The notes under the pieces were generated by a model. The model did no database searches, was not told the origin of the DNA, and saw only the letters and a program-made list of their open reading frames with translations. The translations under genes were made by a program, and so were the position numbers. Shown one piece after another: positions 1-7,744 of a stretch of DNA of 27,124 nt (within the stretch, counting starts at the first letter, position 1; each line of letters opens with the position of its first letter). Source of the DNA: CAYFVU01 sp964346645 (GTDB lineage: Bacteria > Spirochaetota > Spirochaetia > DSM-16054 > Sediminispirochaetaceae); the NCBI GenBank assembly GCA_964346645.1, contig CAYFVU010000044.1, forward strand, positions 1 through 27,124, given 5' to 3'.

Positions 1-41
1 CGGGTCTCTTCCAGGCGGTTTTCTAATGTGCTAAAATTGTG

Positions 42-47
42 TATATT
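42..47 (+). promoter_or_regulatory. possible -10 element for the tig operon
   Basis: TATATT at 42-47 lies 66 bases upstream of the trigger factor start, in the only AT-rich stretch before the operon. The hexamer 17 bases further up (TTTTCT, 19-24) matches the -35 consensus poorly, and TAAAAT at 32-37 is an alternative -10. No other promoter is evident before clpP, clpX or lon, so the operon probably starts here. Weak call from hexamer matching only. Confidence 0.3.
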
Positions 48-112
48 CAAACTTTAACTCGGCTCATATCCCGGTCGATACGATACAAGACTCCTAATGA
101 AGAGGTAAGGCA

Positions 113-1483
113 ATGGTAACGAACAAGGAAGTGGAGAACCTCGAGAACTCGTCGGTCAAACTGACCGTGACCGTCGACAAAGACGAGGCAAAGAGCAAGT
201 ACGACGAACTCTTGAAGAAATACGCAAAGCAGGCCCACATAAAGGGATTCAGGAAGGGAAAGGTACCCACGAACGTGCTCGAACAGAAGTACGGGCAGGG
301 GATCAAAGAAGAGGCAATGGTCAATATCATAGAAGAGAGCCTCAAACAGGTCATCGACGAGGTCGAAGACGACAAGAAACCCCTTCCCTACTCCCGTCCC
401 GCGCTGGCCGACGAGGATAACACGGAGCTCAGCTTCTACGAGGACTTTACCTATGCGGTGACCTACGATATCTATCCCGAGGTCAAGGTCGGAGAGTACA
501 AGGGACTCGAGATAGAGGTCCCGCAGGTCAAGGTAAAAAAAGAGGACGAGGAGCGCGAGCTCGAGTCGATCCGCGACCAGAACTCCATGGTCGTAGAAAA
601 AGAGGGGGGTGCGGTCGAGAAGGACGACATCGTCACCGTCGATTACGTCGAGCTCGACGATAACGATCAGGAAGTCGAAGGTACCGAACGCTCCGATTTC
701 GTATTCACCGTAGGAACCGGCTACAACGTCTACCAGTTCGACGACGAGCTCATCGGCATGAAGAAGGGCGAGGAGAAGGTCATCGAGAAGGAGTTTCCCG
801 AAGACTACGAGTACGAGGACTACGCCGGAAAGAAGGTCCGTGTAAAGGTCACCGTCAAGGTGATAAAGCAGAAGGACATGCCGGAGCTCGACGACGAGCT
901 CGCCCAAGACGTGAGCGACGAGTACGAGACCCTCGACGACCTCCGCAAGGCCATTCGAAAGCAGATGGAAGAGAAGCTCGAGGAGAAGCTGCGTCAGCAG
1001 AAGATCGAGAAGCTCTTCGATCAACTCATCGAGAAATCCGAGATCGATCTACCCGACTCGATGATCGATGCCGAACTCGAAAACTCCTGGCAGAACTTCG
1101 TACAGCAGGCCCGGATCGGCGAAGAGCAGGTGCTGCAGATACTCGAGGCGCAGGGCCGAACCAAGGAAGACCTCATGGCCGAGTGGCGTCCGAGCGCCGA
1201 GCGGAGCGTCAAGTTTCAGCTCCTCGTGGAAAAGCTCAAGGAGCTCGAGCCCGAAGCGGTAGAGGTGACCGATGAAGAGGTCGACGAGGAGATCAAGGGA
1301 CATGCTGAAAAGAACGACCGTGACTTCGAAGAGATAAAGAAATACTACGAAGACAACAACATGATGGAGTACGTGAAAAACGACGTGAAGAACCGAAAAC
1401 TCTTCGATTTTCTCCTCGAACAGTCGAAAATAAAGAAGGGTGAGAAGATCGATTACCTGGACTTTGTAGGCGAGAATAATTAG
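113..1483 (+). CDS. tig: trigger factor (ribosome-associated chaperone / PPIase)
   Basis: Ribosome-bound chaperone that receives nascent chains and has peptidyl-prolyl isomerase activity in the cytoplasm. The 456-residue product has the family's three-part layout. The N-terminal ribosome-binding domain carries the GFRKGKVP signature at about residues 45-52. An FKBP-type domain covers about residues 165-250 (VTVDYVELDD onward, then GMKKGEEK). A long charged helical C-terminal chaperone domain follows. The length is slightly above the usual 430-450, and the protein is very acidic. The start is ATG with GAGGTAAGG just upstream. It is the first gene of a run with clpP, clpX and lon, the classical bacterial arrangement joining folding with ATP-dependent proteolysis. 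The 36-base gap to clpP and absence of an obvious terminator suggest co-transcription. The family call is secure. Confidence 0.97.
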   Translation: MVTNKEVENLENSSVKLTVTVDKDEAKSKYDELLKKYAKQAHIKGFRKGKVPTNVLEQKYGQGIKEEAMVNIIEESLKQVIDEVEDDKKPLPYSRPALADEDNTELSFYEDFTYAVTYDIYPEVKVGEYKGLEIEVPQVKVKKEDEERELESIRDQNSMVVEKEGGAVEKDDIVTVDYVELDDNDQEVEGTERSDFVFTVGTGYNVYQFDDELIGMKKGEEKVIEKEFPEDYEYEDYAGKKVRVKVTVKVIKQKDMPELDDELAQDVSDEYETLDDLRKAIRKQMEEKLEEKLRQQKIEKLFDQLIEKSEIDLPDSMIDAELENSWQNFVQQARIGEEQVLQILEAQGRTKEDLMAEWRPSAERSVKFQLLVEKLKELEPEAVEVTDEEVDEEIKGHAEKNDRDFEEIKKYYEDNNMMEYVKNDVKNRKLFDFLLEQSKIKKGEKIDYLDFVGENN

Positions 1484-1519
1484 TTTAAACGGTAAGAACG
1501 GTAAAAGGGATGCTACTAT

Positions 1520-2143
1520 ATGAATGAACAGAACAACTCACTCGTTCCGGTGGTAATCGAGCAGACCGGAGTAGGAGAAAGATCATACGACATTTACTCT
1601 CGTCTTCTCAAAGACAGAATAGTCTTTATCGACGGGCAGGTCGTCGACGTGACCGCCGACCTGGTAGTCGCACAGCTGCTCTTTCTCGAATCGCAGGATC
1701 CGGAAAGGGACATAAGCGTCTACATAAACAGTCCGGGAGGAAGCGTAACCGCCGGACTCGCGATATACGACACGATGCAGTACATTAAGCCGGACATACA
1801 GACGATCTGTATGGGACAGGCTGCTTCGATGGGAGCACTCCTGCTCGCAGGAGGGACCGAGGGCAAGCGCTTTTCGCTGCCGAGTTCCCGAATTCTCATG
1901 CATCAACCCTGGGGCGGCGCATCCGGTCAGGCAATAGATATCGACATTAGGGCAAAGGAGATCGTCCGGCTGAAACAGATGATCATCCGCTACTTTGCCG
2001 AAAAAACGGGAAAGTCGGAGGAGACCATTGCCCACGATCTAGAGCGCGACTACTTTCTCTCCGCCTCCGAGGCGGTCGAGTACGGCGTCGTGGACAACGT
2101 CTTAGCGAGGGACAGCAATGTCAAAGAACACAAAGAACAATAA
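1520..2143 (+). CDS. clpP: ATP-dependent Clp protease proteolytic subunit ClpP
   Basis: Serine peptidase that forms the barrel-shaped tetradecamer degrading substrates unfolded by ClpX (or ClpA/C). The 207-residue length is normal for the family. The catalytic triad is visible: Ser103 in GQAASMGA, His128 in ILMHQPWGG and Asp177 in LERDYF. The SPGGSVTAG segment at residues 71-79 is the conserved oxyanion region. The start ATG has AAAAGGGA about 9 bases upstream. The short N-terminal extension before the mature region could be a processed propeptide, as in many ClpPs. Its 3' end overlaps the first 26 bases of clpX in another frame, implying translational coupling of protease and unfoldase. Confidence 0.97.
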   Translation: MNEQNNSLVPVVIEQTGVGERSYDIYSRLLKDRIVFIDGQVVDVTADLVVAQLLFLESQDPERDISVYINSPGGSVTAGLAIYDTMQYIKPDIQTICMGQAASMGALLLAGGTEGKRFSLPSSRILMHQPWGGASGQAIDIDIRAKEIVRLKQMIIRYFAEKTGKSEETIAHDLERDYFLSASEAVEYGVVDNVLARDSNVKEHKEQ

Positions 2144-3368
2144 TGAGGATTCTAAAGTCTGCTCTTTCTGCGGAAAGAGCGCCGACCACGCCAGACGGCT
2201 CATAGCCGGTCCGGGGGTATACATCTGCGACGAATGTGTACACGTCTGCAAGCGAATCCTCGATGAAGAAGAGCAGGTTGCCGCCTCCGAGTTCATGGAG
2301 GAGGTGCCCACACCTCAAGAGATAAAGGACTACCTCGACGAATACGTGGTGGGGCAGGAACCCGCAAAGAAGGTCCTGTCGGTAGCAGTCTACAACCACT
2401 ACAAGAGGATCTCGCACAAGGACCGGCTCGACGAGGGAGTCGAGCTCGACAAATCCAACGTGCTCCTTACCGGACCGACCGGAACGGGCAAGACCCTGCT
2501 CGCCAAGACCCTCGCACGCAAACTGAAGGTCCCATTCGCCATTGCGGATGCCACTACCCTCACCGAAGCAGGCTACGTCGGAGAAGATGTAGAGAACATC
2601 CTGCTCAAGTTGATCCAATCCGCCGGCAACAACATAGCTCAGGCCGAGCGCGGCATCGTCTACATCGACGAGATAGACAAGATCGCCAGAAAGGCTGAGA
2701 ACCTCTCCATTACCCGAGATGTCTCGGGCGAGGGCGTTCAGCAGGCACTGCTGAAGATCATCGAAGGGACCGTGGCCTCGGTACCGCCCCAGGGCGGACG
2801 CAAGCACCCGAACCAGGAGATGATCCGCGTAGACACTACCAACATCCTCTTCATCGTCGGCGGCGCATTCGTCGGCCTCGATCGTCTGATCGAGGAGCGG
2901 ATAAGCCAACACCCCATGGGCTTCGGCGCCGATGTAAAATCGACGAAGGACAAGGACCTGGTGGAGCTCTATAGAAATCTACACCCCGACGACTTGAACA
3001 AGTACGGCCTCATTCCCGAGTTCATCGGCCGGCTCCCCATCCACGTGACGCTCAACGAGCTGTCGAAAGAGGATCTCAAACGCATTATCACCGAGCCGAA
3101 GAACTCAGTCATACGCCAGTACCAGAGCTCGCTGAAGGTCGACGGCGTCGACCTGGTATTCGAGGAAGAGGCGGTCGAGGCGATTGCCGAACTCGCAATT
3201 GCGCAGAGGACCGGCGCGCGGGGACTCAGATCGATCGTAGAGAAGGTGATGATCGACATCATGTACGAAATACCCTCTATCGAGGGCGAGAAACAGGTCG
3301 TCATCAACCGCGACGTCATAGAAAATTCGACGAGACCGGAGATTACCTACAAAAAGAAGACCGCATGA
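2118..3368 (+). CDS. clpX: ATP-dependent Clp protease ATP-binding subunit ClpX
   Basis: AAA+ unfoldase that recognises tagged substrates and threads them into ClpP. The N-terminal zinc-binding domain has its four cysteines at 15, 18, 37 and 40. Walker A GPTGTGKT is at residues 119-126 and Walker B VYIDEID around 181-187. The GYVGED pore-loop motif and the sensor-2 arginine in GARGLRS are present. The 416-residue length is typical. The gene starts inside the clpP 3' end (26-base overlap) and its TGA overlaps the lon ATG as ATGA, so clpP, clpX and lon should be translated as one coupled unit. ATG 2118 is favoured because it places the zinc finger at the normal distance from the N-terminus. Confidence 0.97.
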   Translation: MSKNTKNNNEDSKVCSFCGKSADHARRLIAGPGVYICDECVHVCKRILDEEEQVAASEFMEEVPTPQEIKDYLDEYVVGQEPAKKVLSVAVYNHYKRISHKDRLDEGVELDKSNVLLTGPTGTGKTLLAKTLARKLKVPFAIADATTLTEAGYVGEDVENILLKLIQSAGNNIAQAERGIVYIDEIDKIARKAENLSITRDVSGEGVQQALLKIIEGTVASVPPQGGRKHPNQEMIRVDTTNILFIVGGAFVGLDRLIEERISQHPMGFGADVKSTKDKDLVELYRNLHPDDLNKYGLIPEFIGRLPIHVTLNELSKEDLKRIITEPKNSVIRQYQSSLKVDGVDLVFEEEAVEAIAELAIAQRTGARGLRSIVEKVMIDIMYEIPSIEGEKQVVINRDVIENSTRPEITYKKKTA

Positions 3369-5974
3369 ACATACCCGGATTCAAATCAGGGAAAAAGGAG
3401 CTCCCTCTCATACCACTGAGGGAGCTCGTGGTGTTCCCCCACATGGTCGTTCCCTTCTTTGCCGGCCACGGCCGTTCCATTCACTCGGTCGAGGCGAGCA
3501 TGAACGGCGACCGTATGGTCGTGCTCGTCTGCCAGAAGAACGACAGCGAAGAGCCCGGCAAGGAGGACATCTACCAGTACGGCACCATTGCGAAGGTGCT
3601 GCAGATGCTCAAACTCCCCGACGGCACCCTCCGCGTCCTCGCCGAGGGTCGGCAGAGGGCTGTGCTCAAGAAGTACGACGAGCGAAATGAGACGCGTTAC
3701 GCCCTCGTCCAGCCGATCGAAGACGACAAGTCCCCAGCGGACGATCTCGCTCCCCTCATGACCACGGTGCGCAACTCCTTCGAGAAGTACGGCACGTACC
3801 AGAAGAAGGTCTCCAACGAGGTAAGGGAGTCGATAGAAAAGGCCGAATATCCCGACAAGCTCGTGGATCTGATACTCGCCAACACCACACTCTCCGTCGA
3901 GAGGAAGGTGGAACTGCTCGGCATAAACGACCGCAAGGAGCGCCTGGAGACCCTCGCGGTGCATCTAGAGGCGGAGAACGAGGTTCTCTCCCTCCAGAAC
4001 AAGATAAACTCCCGCGTCAAGAAGAAGATGGAGCAGAACCAGAAGGAGTACTACCTCAACGAACAGCTGCGCCAGATCAACAAGGAGCTCGGCAAAGACG
4101 ACGAGGATGCGAGCGGGGCGAAGGAGCTGAAGCAGCGGATCTACGCCAAGAATCCTCCTCAGGAAGTACTGGAAAAGGTGGAAAAAGAGACGAAGCGACT
4201 CGGCCGTCTGCAGCCGATGTCTCCCGAGTCCGGGGTACTGCGGACCTATCTCGAGTGGCTCGCCGACCTTCCCTGGAGCGAGAAGAGCGACGACAAACAC
4301 GACATTACCACCGCCGAGCGGATCCTCGACGAAGACCACTACGACATGCAAAAGCCGAAGGAGCGGGTCCTCGACTTTCTTGCCGTCCGCCAGCTGCAGG
4401 AGAAAATCAAGGGACCGATCCTCTGTTTCGTGGGACCGCCGGGTACCGGCAAGACCAGCCTCGGCCGCTCTGTCGCACGGGCTATGAACCGGGAGTTCAT
4501 CCGCGTCAGTCTCGGCGGCGTGCGCGACGAGGCGGAGATCCGCGGCCATCGAAAAACCTACGTGGGAGCCCTTCCGGGTAAGATCATCCAGTCGATGCGC
4601 AAGGCCGGCACCATCAACCCGGTCTTTCTCCTCGACGAGATAGACAAGCTGAGCTCCGACTTCCGAGGAGACCCGGCTTCGGCACTGCTCGAGGTGCTCG
4701 ATCCGGAGCAGAACTCCACCTTCATGGACCACTACCTCGAGCTGCCCTACGATCTCTCACACGTGATGTTCATTACCACCGCAAATTCGGTCCACTCCGT
4801 ACCCCATGCGCTACGCGACCGCATGGAGGTCATAGAGATTCCCGGTTACTCCGACCTCGAGAAGGAACGAATCGCCAAGCAGTTCATCATTCCTAAGCAG
4901 CTGAAGGAGAACGGCCTCGAGGAGGCCTCGATTACCTTCCACCGCAAGGCGCTGCTGGCGATCATCCGTACGTACACAATGGAGTCGGGAGTACGCAACC
5001 TCGAACGGCAAATCGCCGCGGTCATCCGCAAGATCGCCCGCAGTGCGGTAAAGAAGGGTTATCGCCCCACACCGCAGCTGCAGGAGGTCGTACCCGAGTC
5101 TCCGCAAACCGAGTCCCCGTCTGTGCCCGAGGACTCCGGCTCGACGCCGGCACGGTTGCCCGAGAACGGCGACGCACACGAGGACGCACACAATAGTGAA
5201 AATGGACAGCCCGCTGCAGGGGAGCAGCCCGCCGCTGAAGGGGCGGCGAAGGGCGAAACCCGACCGATAGAGGTAAACGAGCTTCACGGCAAGCCTCTCT
5301 CCGAGTTCTCGGCCGCGGTTACCGAGAATAACCTTAAGAAGCACCTCGGCCCGCCGCAGTTTGAGCAGGACCTCGTCTACCGCTCCGTGAGGCCTGGCCT
5401 CGCGCACGGTCTTGCCTGGACGGAGCTCGGCGGCAAGCTGCTGCCCGTAGAGGCATCCCTGCTGCCCGGAGAGGGTAAGCTGATCTTGACCGGAAGCCTA
5501 GGCGACGTTATGAAGGAGAGCGCACAGCTGAGCTTGAGCTTCATTCGCGCCTACGCCGAGACCTTCGGCATCGATCCCGACTTTCAGAAGAAGAAGGACA
5601 TTCACATCCACGTACCGCAGGGAGCGATACCGAAGGACGGCCCTTCGGCGGGCATCACCATTACCGCCGCCATGCTTTCGGCCCTTTTGGAGACGCCGAT
5701 CCGCAATTGCACCGCCATGACCGGCGAGATCACGCTCACCGGCCGGCTGCTGGCTATCGGCGGCGTAAAGGAGAAGGTACTCGCAGCATACCGCAACAAC
5801 CTCGAACGGGTGCTCCTCCCGGAGGACAACCGCAAGGACACCGAAGAGTTGCCGAAGGAGGTTACGGGAAGAATCGAGTTCCTCTTCGCCTCCACGGTCA
5901 GGGAGGCACTCCTCACCCTCTTTCCCGACTCGAACGAAAAATGGTCGGAGAAGGGTACGGAACAGGCTTCTTAA
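3365..5974 (+). CDS. lon: ATP-dependent Lon protease with a disordered linker insertion
   Basis: Single-chain AAA+ serine-lysine protease for damaged and regulatory proteins. The 869-residue product has the Lon N-domain (from LPLIPLRELVVFPHMVVPF), a coiled-coil segment (NEQLRQINKELG), Walker A GPPGTGKT near 356-363, and the C-terminal protease domain with Ser761 in PKDGPSAG and Lys802 in GGVKEK as the catalytic dyad. It is about 85 residues longer than the Escherichia coli enzyme. The excess is mostly a Pro/Glu/Ser/Ala-rich low-complexity stretch at about residues 567-632 (nucleotides 5065-5260), between the AAA+ helical subdomain and the protease domain. The reading frame is intact and the domains on both sides are well conserved. 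The ATG overlaps the clpX stop (ATGA). This is the last gene of the proteostasis run; a promoter for the next gene follows directly. Confidence 0.97.
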   Translation: MNIPGFKSGKKELPLIPLRELVVFPHMVVPFFAGHGRSIHSVEASMNGDRMVVLVCQKNDSEEPGKEDIYQYGTIAKVLQMLKLPDGTLRVLAEGRQRAVLKKYDERNETRYALVQPIEDDKSPADDLAPLMTTVRNSFEKYGTYQKKVSNEVRESIEKAEYPDKLVDLILANTTLSVERKVELLGINDRKERLETLAVHLEAENEVLSLQNKINSRVKKKMEQNQKEYYLNEQLRQINKELGKDDEDASGAKELKQRIYAKNPPQEVLEKVEKETKRLGRLQPMSPESGVLRTYLEWLADLPWSEKSDDKHDITTAERILDEDHYDMQKPKERVLDFLAVRQLQEKIKGPILCFVGPPGTGKTSLGRSVARAMNREFIRVSLGGVRDEAEIRGHRKTYVGALPGKIIQSMRKAGTINPVFLLDEIDKLSSDFRGDPASALLEVLDPEQNSTFMDHYLELPYDLSHVMFITTANSVHSVPHALRDRMEVIEIPGYSDLEKERIAKQFIIPKQLKENGLEEASITFHRKALLAIIRTYTMESGVRNLERQIAAVIRKIARSAVKKGYRPTPQLQEVVPESPQTESPSVPEDSGSTPARLPENGDAHEDAHNSENGQPAAGEQPAAEGAAKGETRPIEVNELHGKPLSEFSAAVTENNLKKHLGPPQFEQDLVYRSVRPGLAHGLAWTELGGKLLPVEASLLPGEGKLILTGSLGDVMKESAQLSLSFIRAYAETFGIDPDFQKKKDIHIHVPQGAIPKDGPSAGITITAAMLSALLETPIRNCTAMTGEITLTGRLLAIGGVKEKVLAAYRNNLERVLLPEDNRKDTEELPKEVTGRIEFLFASTVREALLTLFPDSNEKWSEKGTEQAS

Positions 5975-6005
5975 ACGGCGAATTTCGAGAATTATCGAAA
6001 ATTGC

Positions 6006-6035
6006 TTGATTTCAGCCTTTTCGACCGGCTATAAT
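6006..6035 (+). promoter_or_regulatory. sigma-70 promoter for the small secreted protein gene
   Basis: TTGATT (6006-6011), an 18-base spacer and a perfect TATAAT (6030-6035). Initiation would fall near 6042, about 33 bases before the TTG start at 6075, so the longer reading frame from 6006 cannot be the translated one. The imperfect repeat AATTTCGA...TCGAAAATT just upstream (about 5983-6003) could be a weak lon terminator, but it has no T-tract. Confidence 0.7.
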
Positions 6036-6074
6036 GGAATACGAATTATTGGGAATAGATTGAGGAGGACGGTC

Positions 6075-6488
6075 TTGAAAAAACGTGCGATTTTGAGCGG
6101 CCTTATACTTTTTTTACTCATTACAGGCGTAGCGGGAGCGGAAACGTCGGAATTTTTTGTAAAGACTGTTCCCATTACCCGAGTCTATCAACACCGTCTC
6201 GGTTACCGGATAGCATATTCAAAGAGCGATCACACCCTGGGGATCCTCTACGTTCCTCACGAATGGTTCGTTCGAGAAGCAGGCACCACCGATGAACCAA
6301 AGGCGGAGCTCGTGACCGGATCCGGGAAGGCCATTCCCTACTTCTCCGTATTCTGGAGGAACGGAGAGTTCCACCACATCCGGCTCTACCTCGAAGAAGA
6401 CCTGCGGGCGAACAGCTATGCGGAGCTCGACAACCCCGAGGCCTTCAACAACCGTTTCGACAAAGAGACGCTCGAACCGGAGTTCTAA
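6075..6488 (+). CDS. small secreted protein of unknown function
   Basis: I do not recognise this family. The predicted 137-residue protein begins with a clear Sec signal peptide: KKR at the N-terminus, a hydrophobic core ILSGLILFLLITGVA and a likely signal peptidase I site after AGA. There is no lipobox cysteine. The mature part (about 115 residues) is rich in aromatic and charged residues, ends in an acidic tail and has no repeats or cysteines. The start is TTG at 6075, with GAGGAGG six bases upstream. An upstream in-frame ATG at 6006 lies in the promoter's -35 and is rejected. The gene lies between lon and the DHH phosphoesterase; a 24-base gap to the latter suggests a two-gene transcript. 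A periplasmic location is inferred from the signal sequence alone. Confidence 0.75.
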   Translation: MKKRAILSGLILFLLITGVAGAETSEFFVKTVPITRVYQHRLGYRIAYSKSDHTLGILYVPHEWFVREAGTTDEPKAELVTGSGKAIPYFSVFWRNGEFHHIRLYLEEDLRANSYAELDNPEAFNNRFDKETLEPEF

Positions 6489-6512
6489 CACGCCGCGGAG
6501 GCCTTATACCCT

Positions 6513-7502
6513 ATGCACCTACCCGTTCCCGAAGACCTCGTGCAGGCCTTTCGGATATATGACAAGTTTGTTCTTCTCGGCCACGAGGAGCCGGACGGAG
6601 ACTGCCTCGGAAGCCAAATGGCCCTCGCCTCTTTTCTCGGCCGCAGAGGGGGAAACAAGGGAGAAGGCGCCGAAACGTGCCTCGTTTCCCCGGGCCCCTT
6701 CATGCGGAACGAGATCACCTATATGGCGCAGTATTTCTCCCTCCACATTCCCGATGGGTTCAGAGACGATTCCACCCTCGCAGTGGTACTCGACTGCTCT
6801 ACCATAGACCGCATCTCCTACCTCGCCGACGAGCTCGGCGAGGCGAAGGTGGCGGTCATCGACCACCACGCCTCCGGCAGGAGCTTCGGAGAGCTGCGCT
6901 ACATAGATTCAGATGCTCCTTCGGTGACCTACATGATACAAAAAATCATCGAAGCCATGGGCGAGACTCCAGACACCCGCGAGGCCGAGCTGCTTCTCTT
7001 CGGATTGGCCACCGACACCGGCTATTTCCGACACCTCGAGACCCGCAGTGCACCGGTTTTCTCCTCCGCCGCGCGGCTGGTGGAGGCAGGTGCCAACCCC
7101 AAACGGATCCACGGCAGCATGTACGGTGGACGCAAAATCGAGGCGAGGAGGCTGCTCGGGCGCCTGCTCTCCCGAGCCGAGACCTACTTCGACGGCCGCC
7201 TCATAGTTACCCATGAGACGCTCGAGGAGAAACGCTCCTACGGCGAGGAGAACCGCGACTCCGATACCCTCTACCAACACCTGCAGGGCGTAGAGAACTG
7301 CGAGGTGGTTATCCTCGTGCGTGAAGAGCAGCCGGGAGAGTGTTCGGTCGGTCTGCGTTCGAACAACCACATAGACGTGGGCAAGATCGCTCACTCCTTC
7401 GGCGGAGGGGGACATGCCAAGGCCGCCGGGTTCAGCAGAGAGGGGAGCATAGGGCAGACCATCGACGCGGTAGTCTCCGAGCTCAGCGGCAGCTTGCCCT
7501 AA
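6513..7502 (+). CDS. DHH-family phosphoesterase, NrnA type (nanoRNase / pAp phosphatase)
   Basis: Members of this DHH/DHHA1 group degrade short oligoribonucleotides and often dephosphorylate 3'-phosphoadenosine 5'-phosphate, with divalent-metal catalysis in the cytoplasm. The metal-binding motifs are in order: HEEPDGDCLGS (DGD at 28-30), VVLDCS (Asp94), VIDHHAS (DHH at 117-119), and FGLATDTGYF further on. The DHHA1 part closes with GGGGHAKAAG, Gly297-His301. The 329-residue length is normal for NrnA. The first motif reads HEEPDGD rather than the more usual HxNPDGD, a small deviation. The ATG at 6513 has GCGGAGG upstream with long spacing. Whether the substrate is nanoRNA, pAp or cyclic dinucleotide products cannot be decided from sequence; pAp hydrolysis would fit an organism that handles sulfate esters, but that is speculation. 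Confidence 0.88.
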   Translation: MHLPVPEDLVQAFRIYDKFVLLGHEEPDGDCLGSQMALASFLGRRGGNKGEGAETCLVSPGPFMRNEITYMAQYFSLHIPDGFRDDSTLAVVLDCSTIDRISYLADELGEAKVAVIDHHASGRSFGELRYIDSDAPSVTYMIQKIIEAMGETPDTREAELLLFGLATDTGYFRHLETRSAPVFSSAARLVEAGANPKRIHGSMYGGRKIEARRLLGRLLSRAETYFDGRLIVTHETLEEKRSYGEENRDSDTLYQHLQGVENCEVVILVREEQPGECSVGLRSNNHIDVGKIAHSFGGGGHAKAAGFSREGSIGQTIDAVVSELSGSLP

Positions 7503-7541
7503 ACAACCGTTCCCAACCCCTTTACGAAAAAAGCAGCCTCT

Positions 7542-7568
7542 GTAAGTGTGTGTAAGTGAAAGTAAGCG
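7542..7568 (+). repeat. three GTAAGYG boxes with a 10-bp period
   Basis: GTAAGTG at 7542-7548, GTAAGTG at 7552-7558 and GTAAGCG at 7562-7568 are exactly 10 bp apart, so they lie on one face of the helix. A further pair of GTAAA boxes at 7633 and 7643, also 10 bp apart, lies 71 bp downstream. They sit in the 242-base gap between the DHH gene and the sigma-like gene. The arrangement resembles direct-repeat binding sites of response regulators or activators; no protein can be named. Confidence 0.5.
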
Positions 7569-7632
7569 CCCCCCTCCCCTACCCCCTCACAGCCACTCGC
7601 CGAGGCAATATTCACGACAATTTCACAGCAAA

Positions 7633-7648
7633 GTAAACGGATGTAAAT
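7633..7648 (+). repeat. second phased pair of GTAAA boxes
   Basis: GTAAAC at 7633-7638 and GTAAAT at 7643-7648 repeat the GTAA core at a 10-bp interval, about 70 bp upstream of the start predicted for the sigma-54-type promoter. Together with the upstream triplet they could be activator sites. This is pattern matching only. Confidence 0.35.
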
Positions 7649-7685
7649 AGAAGCCGCCCTCTCCCCTCCCTCGAGCCTCCTTTTC

Positions 7686-7701
7686 TGGCACGCTTCGTGC
7701 A
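7686..7701 (+). promoter_or_regulatory. sigma-54 (RpoN) type -24/-12 promoter
   Basis: TGGCACG at 7686-7692, four bases, then GTGCA at 7697-7701. The invariant GG (7687-7688) and GC (7699-7700) are separated by exactly 10 bases, and only the first base of the -12 block departs from the TGGCACG-N4-TTGCA consensus. Transcription would begin near 7712, 33 bases before the sigma-like gene. The same bases also form a short inverted repeat GCACG-CTT-CGTGC, so an operator or small hairpin is an alternative reading. Confidence 0.6.
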
Positions 7702-7744
7702 TCACACATTATCGCATCCAAAAAGATATTGTGAAAAGGAGTGA

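Noticed and set aside
47..1024. 325-codon minus-strand open frame over trigger factor
   Set aside because: Leu/Val/Asp-rich translation is the typical antisense of GC-rich acidic coding sequence; tig on the other strand is unmistakable.
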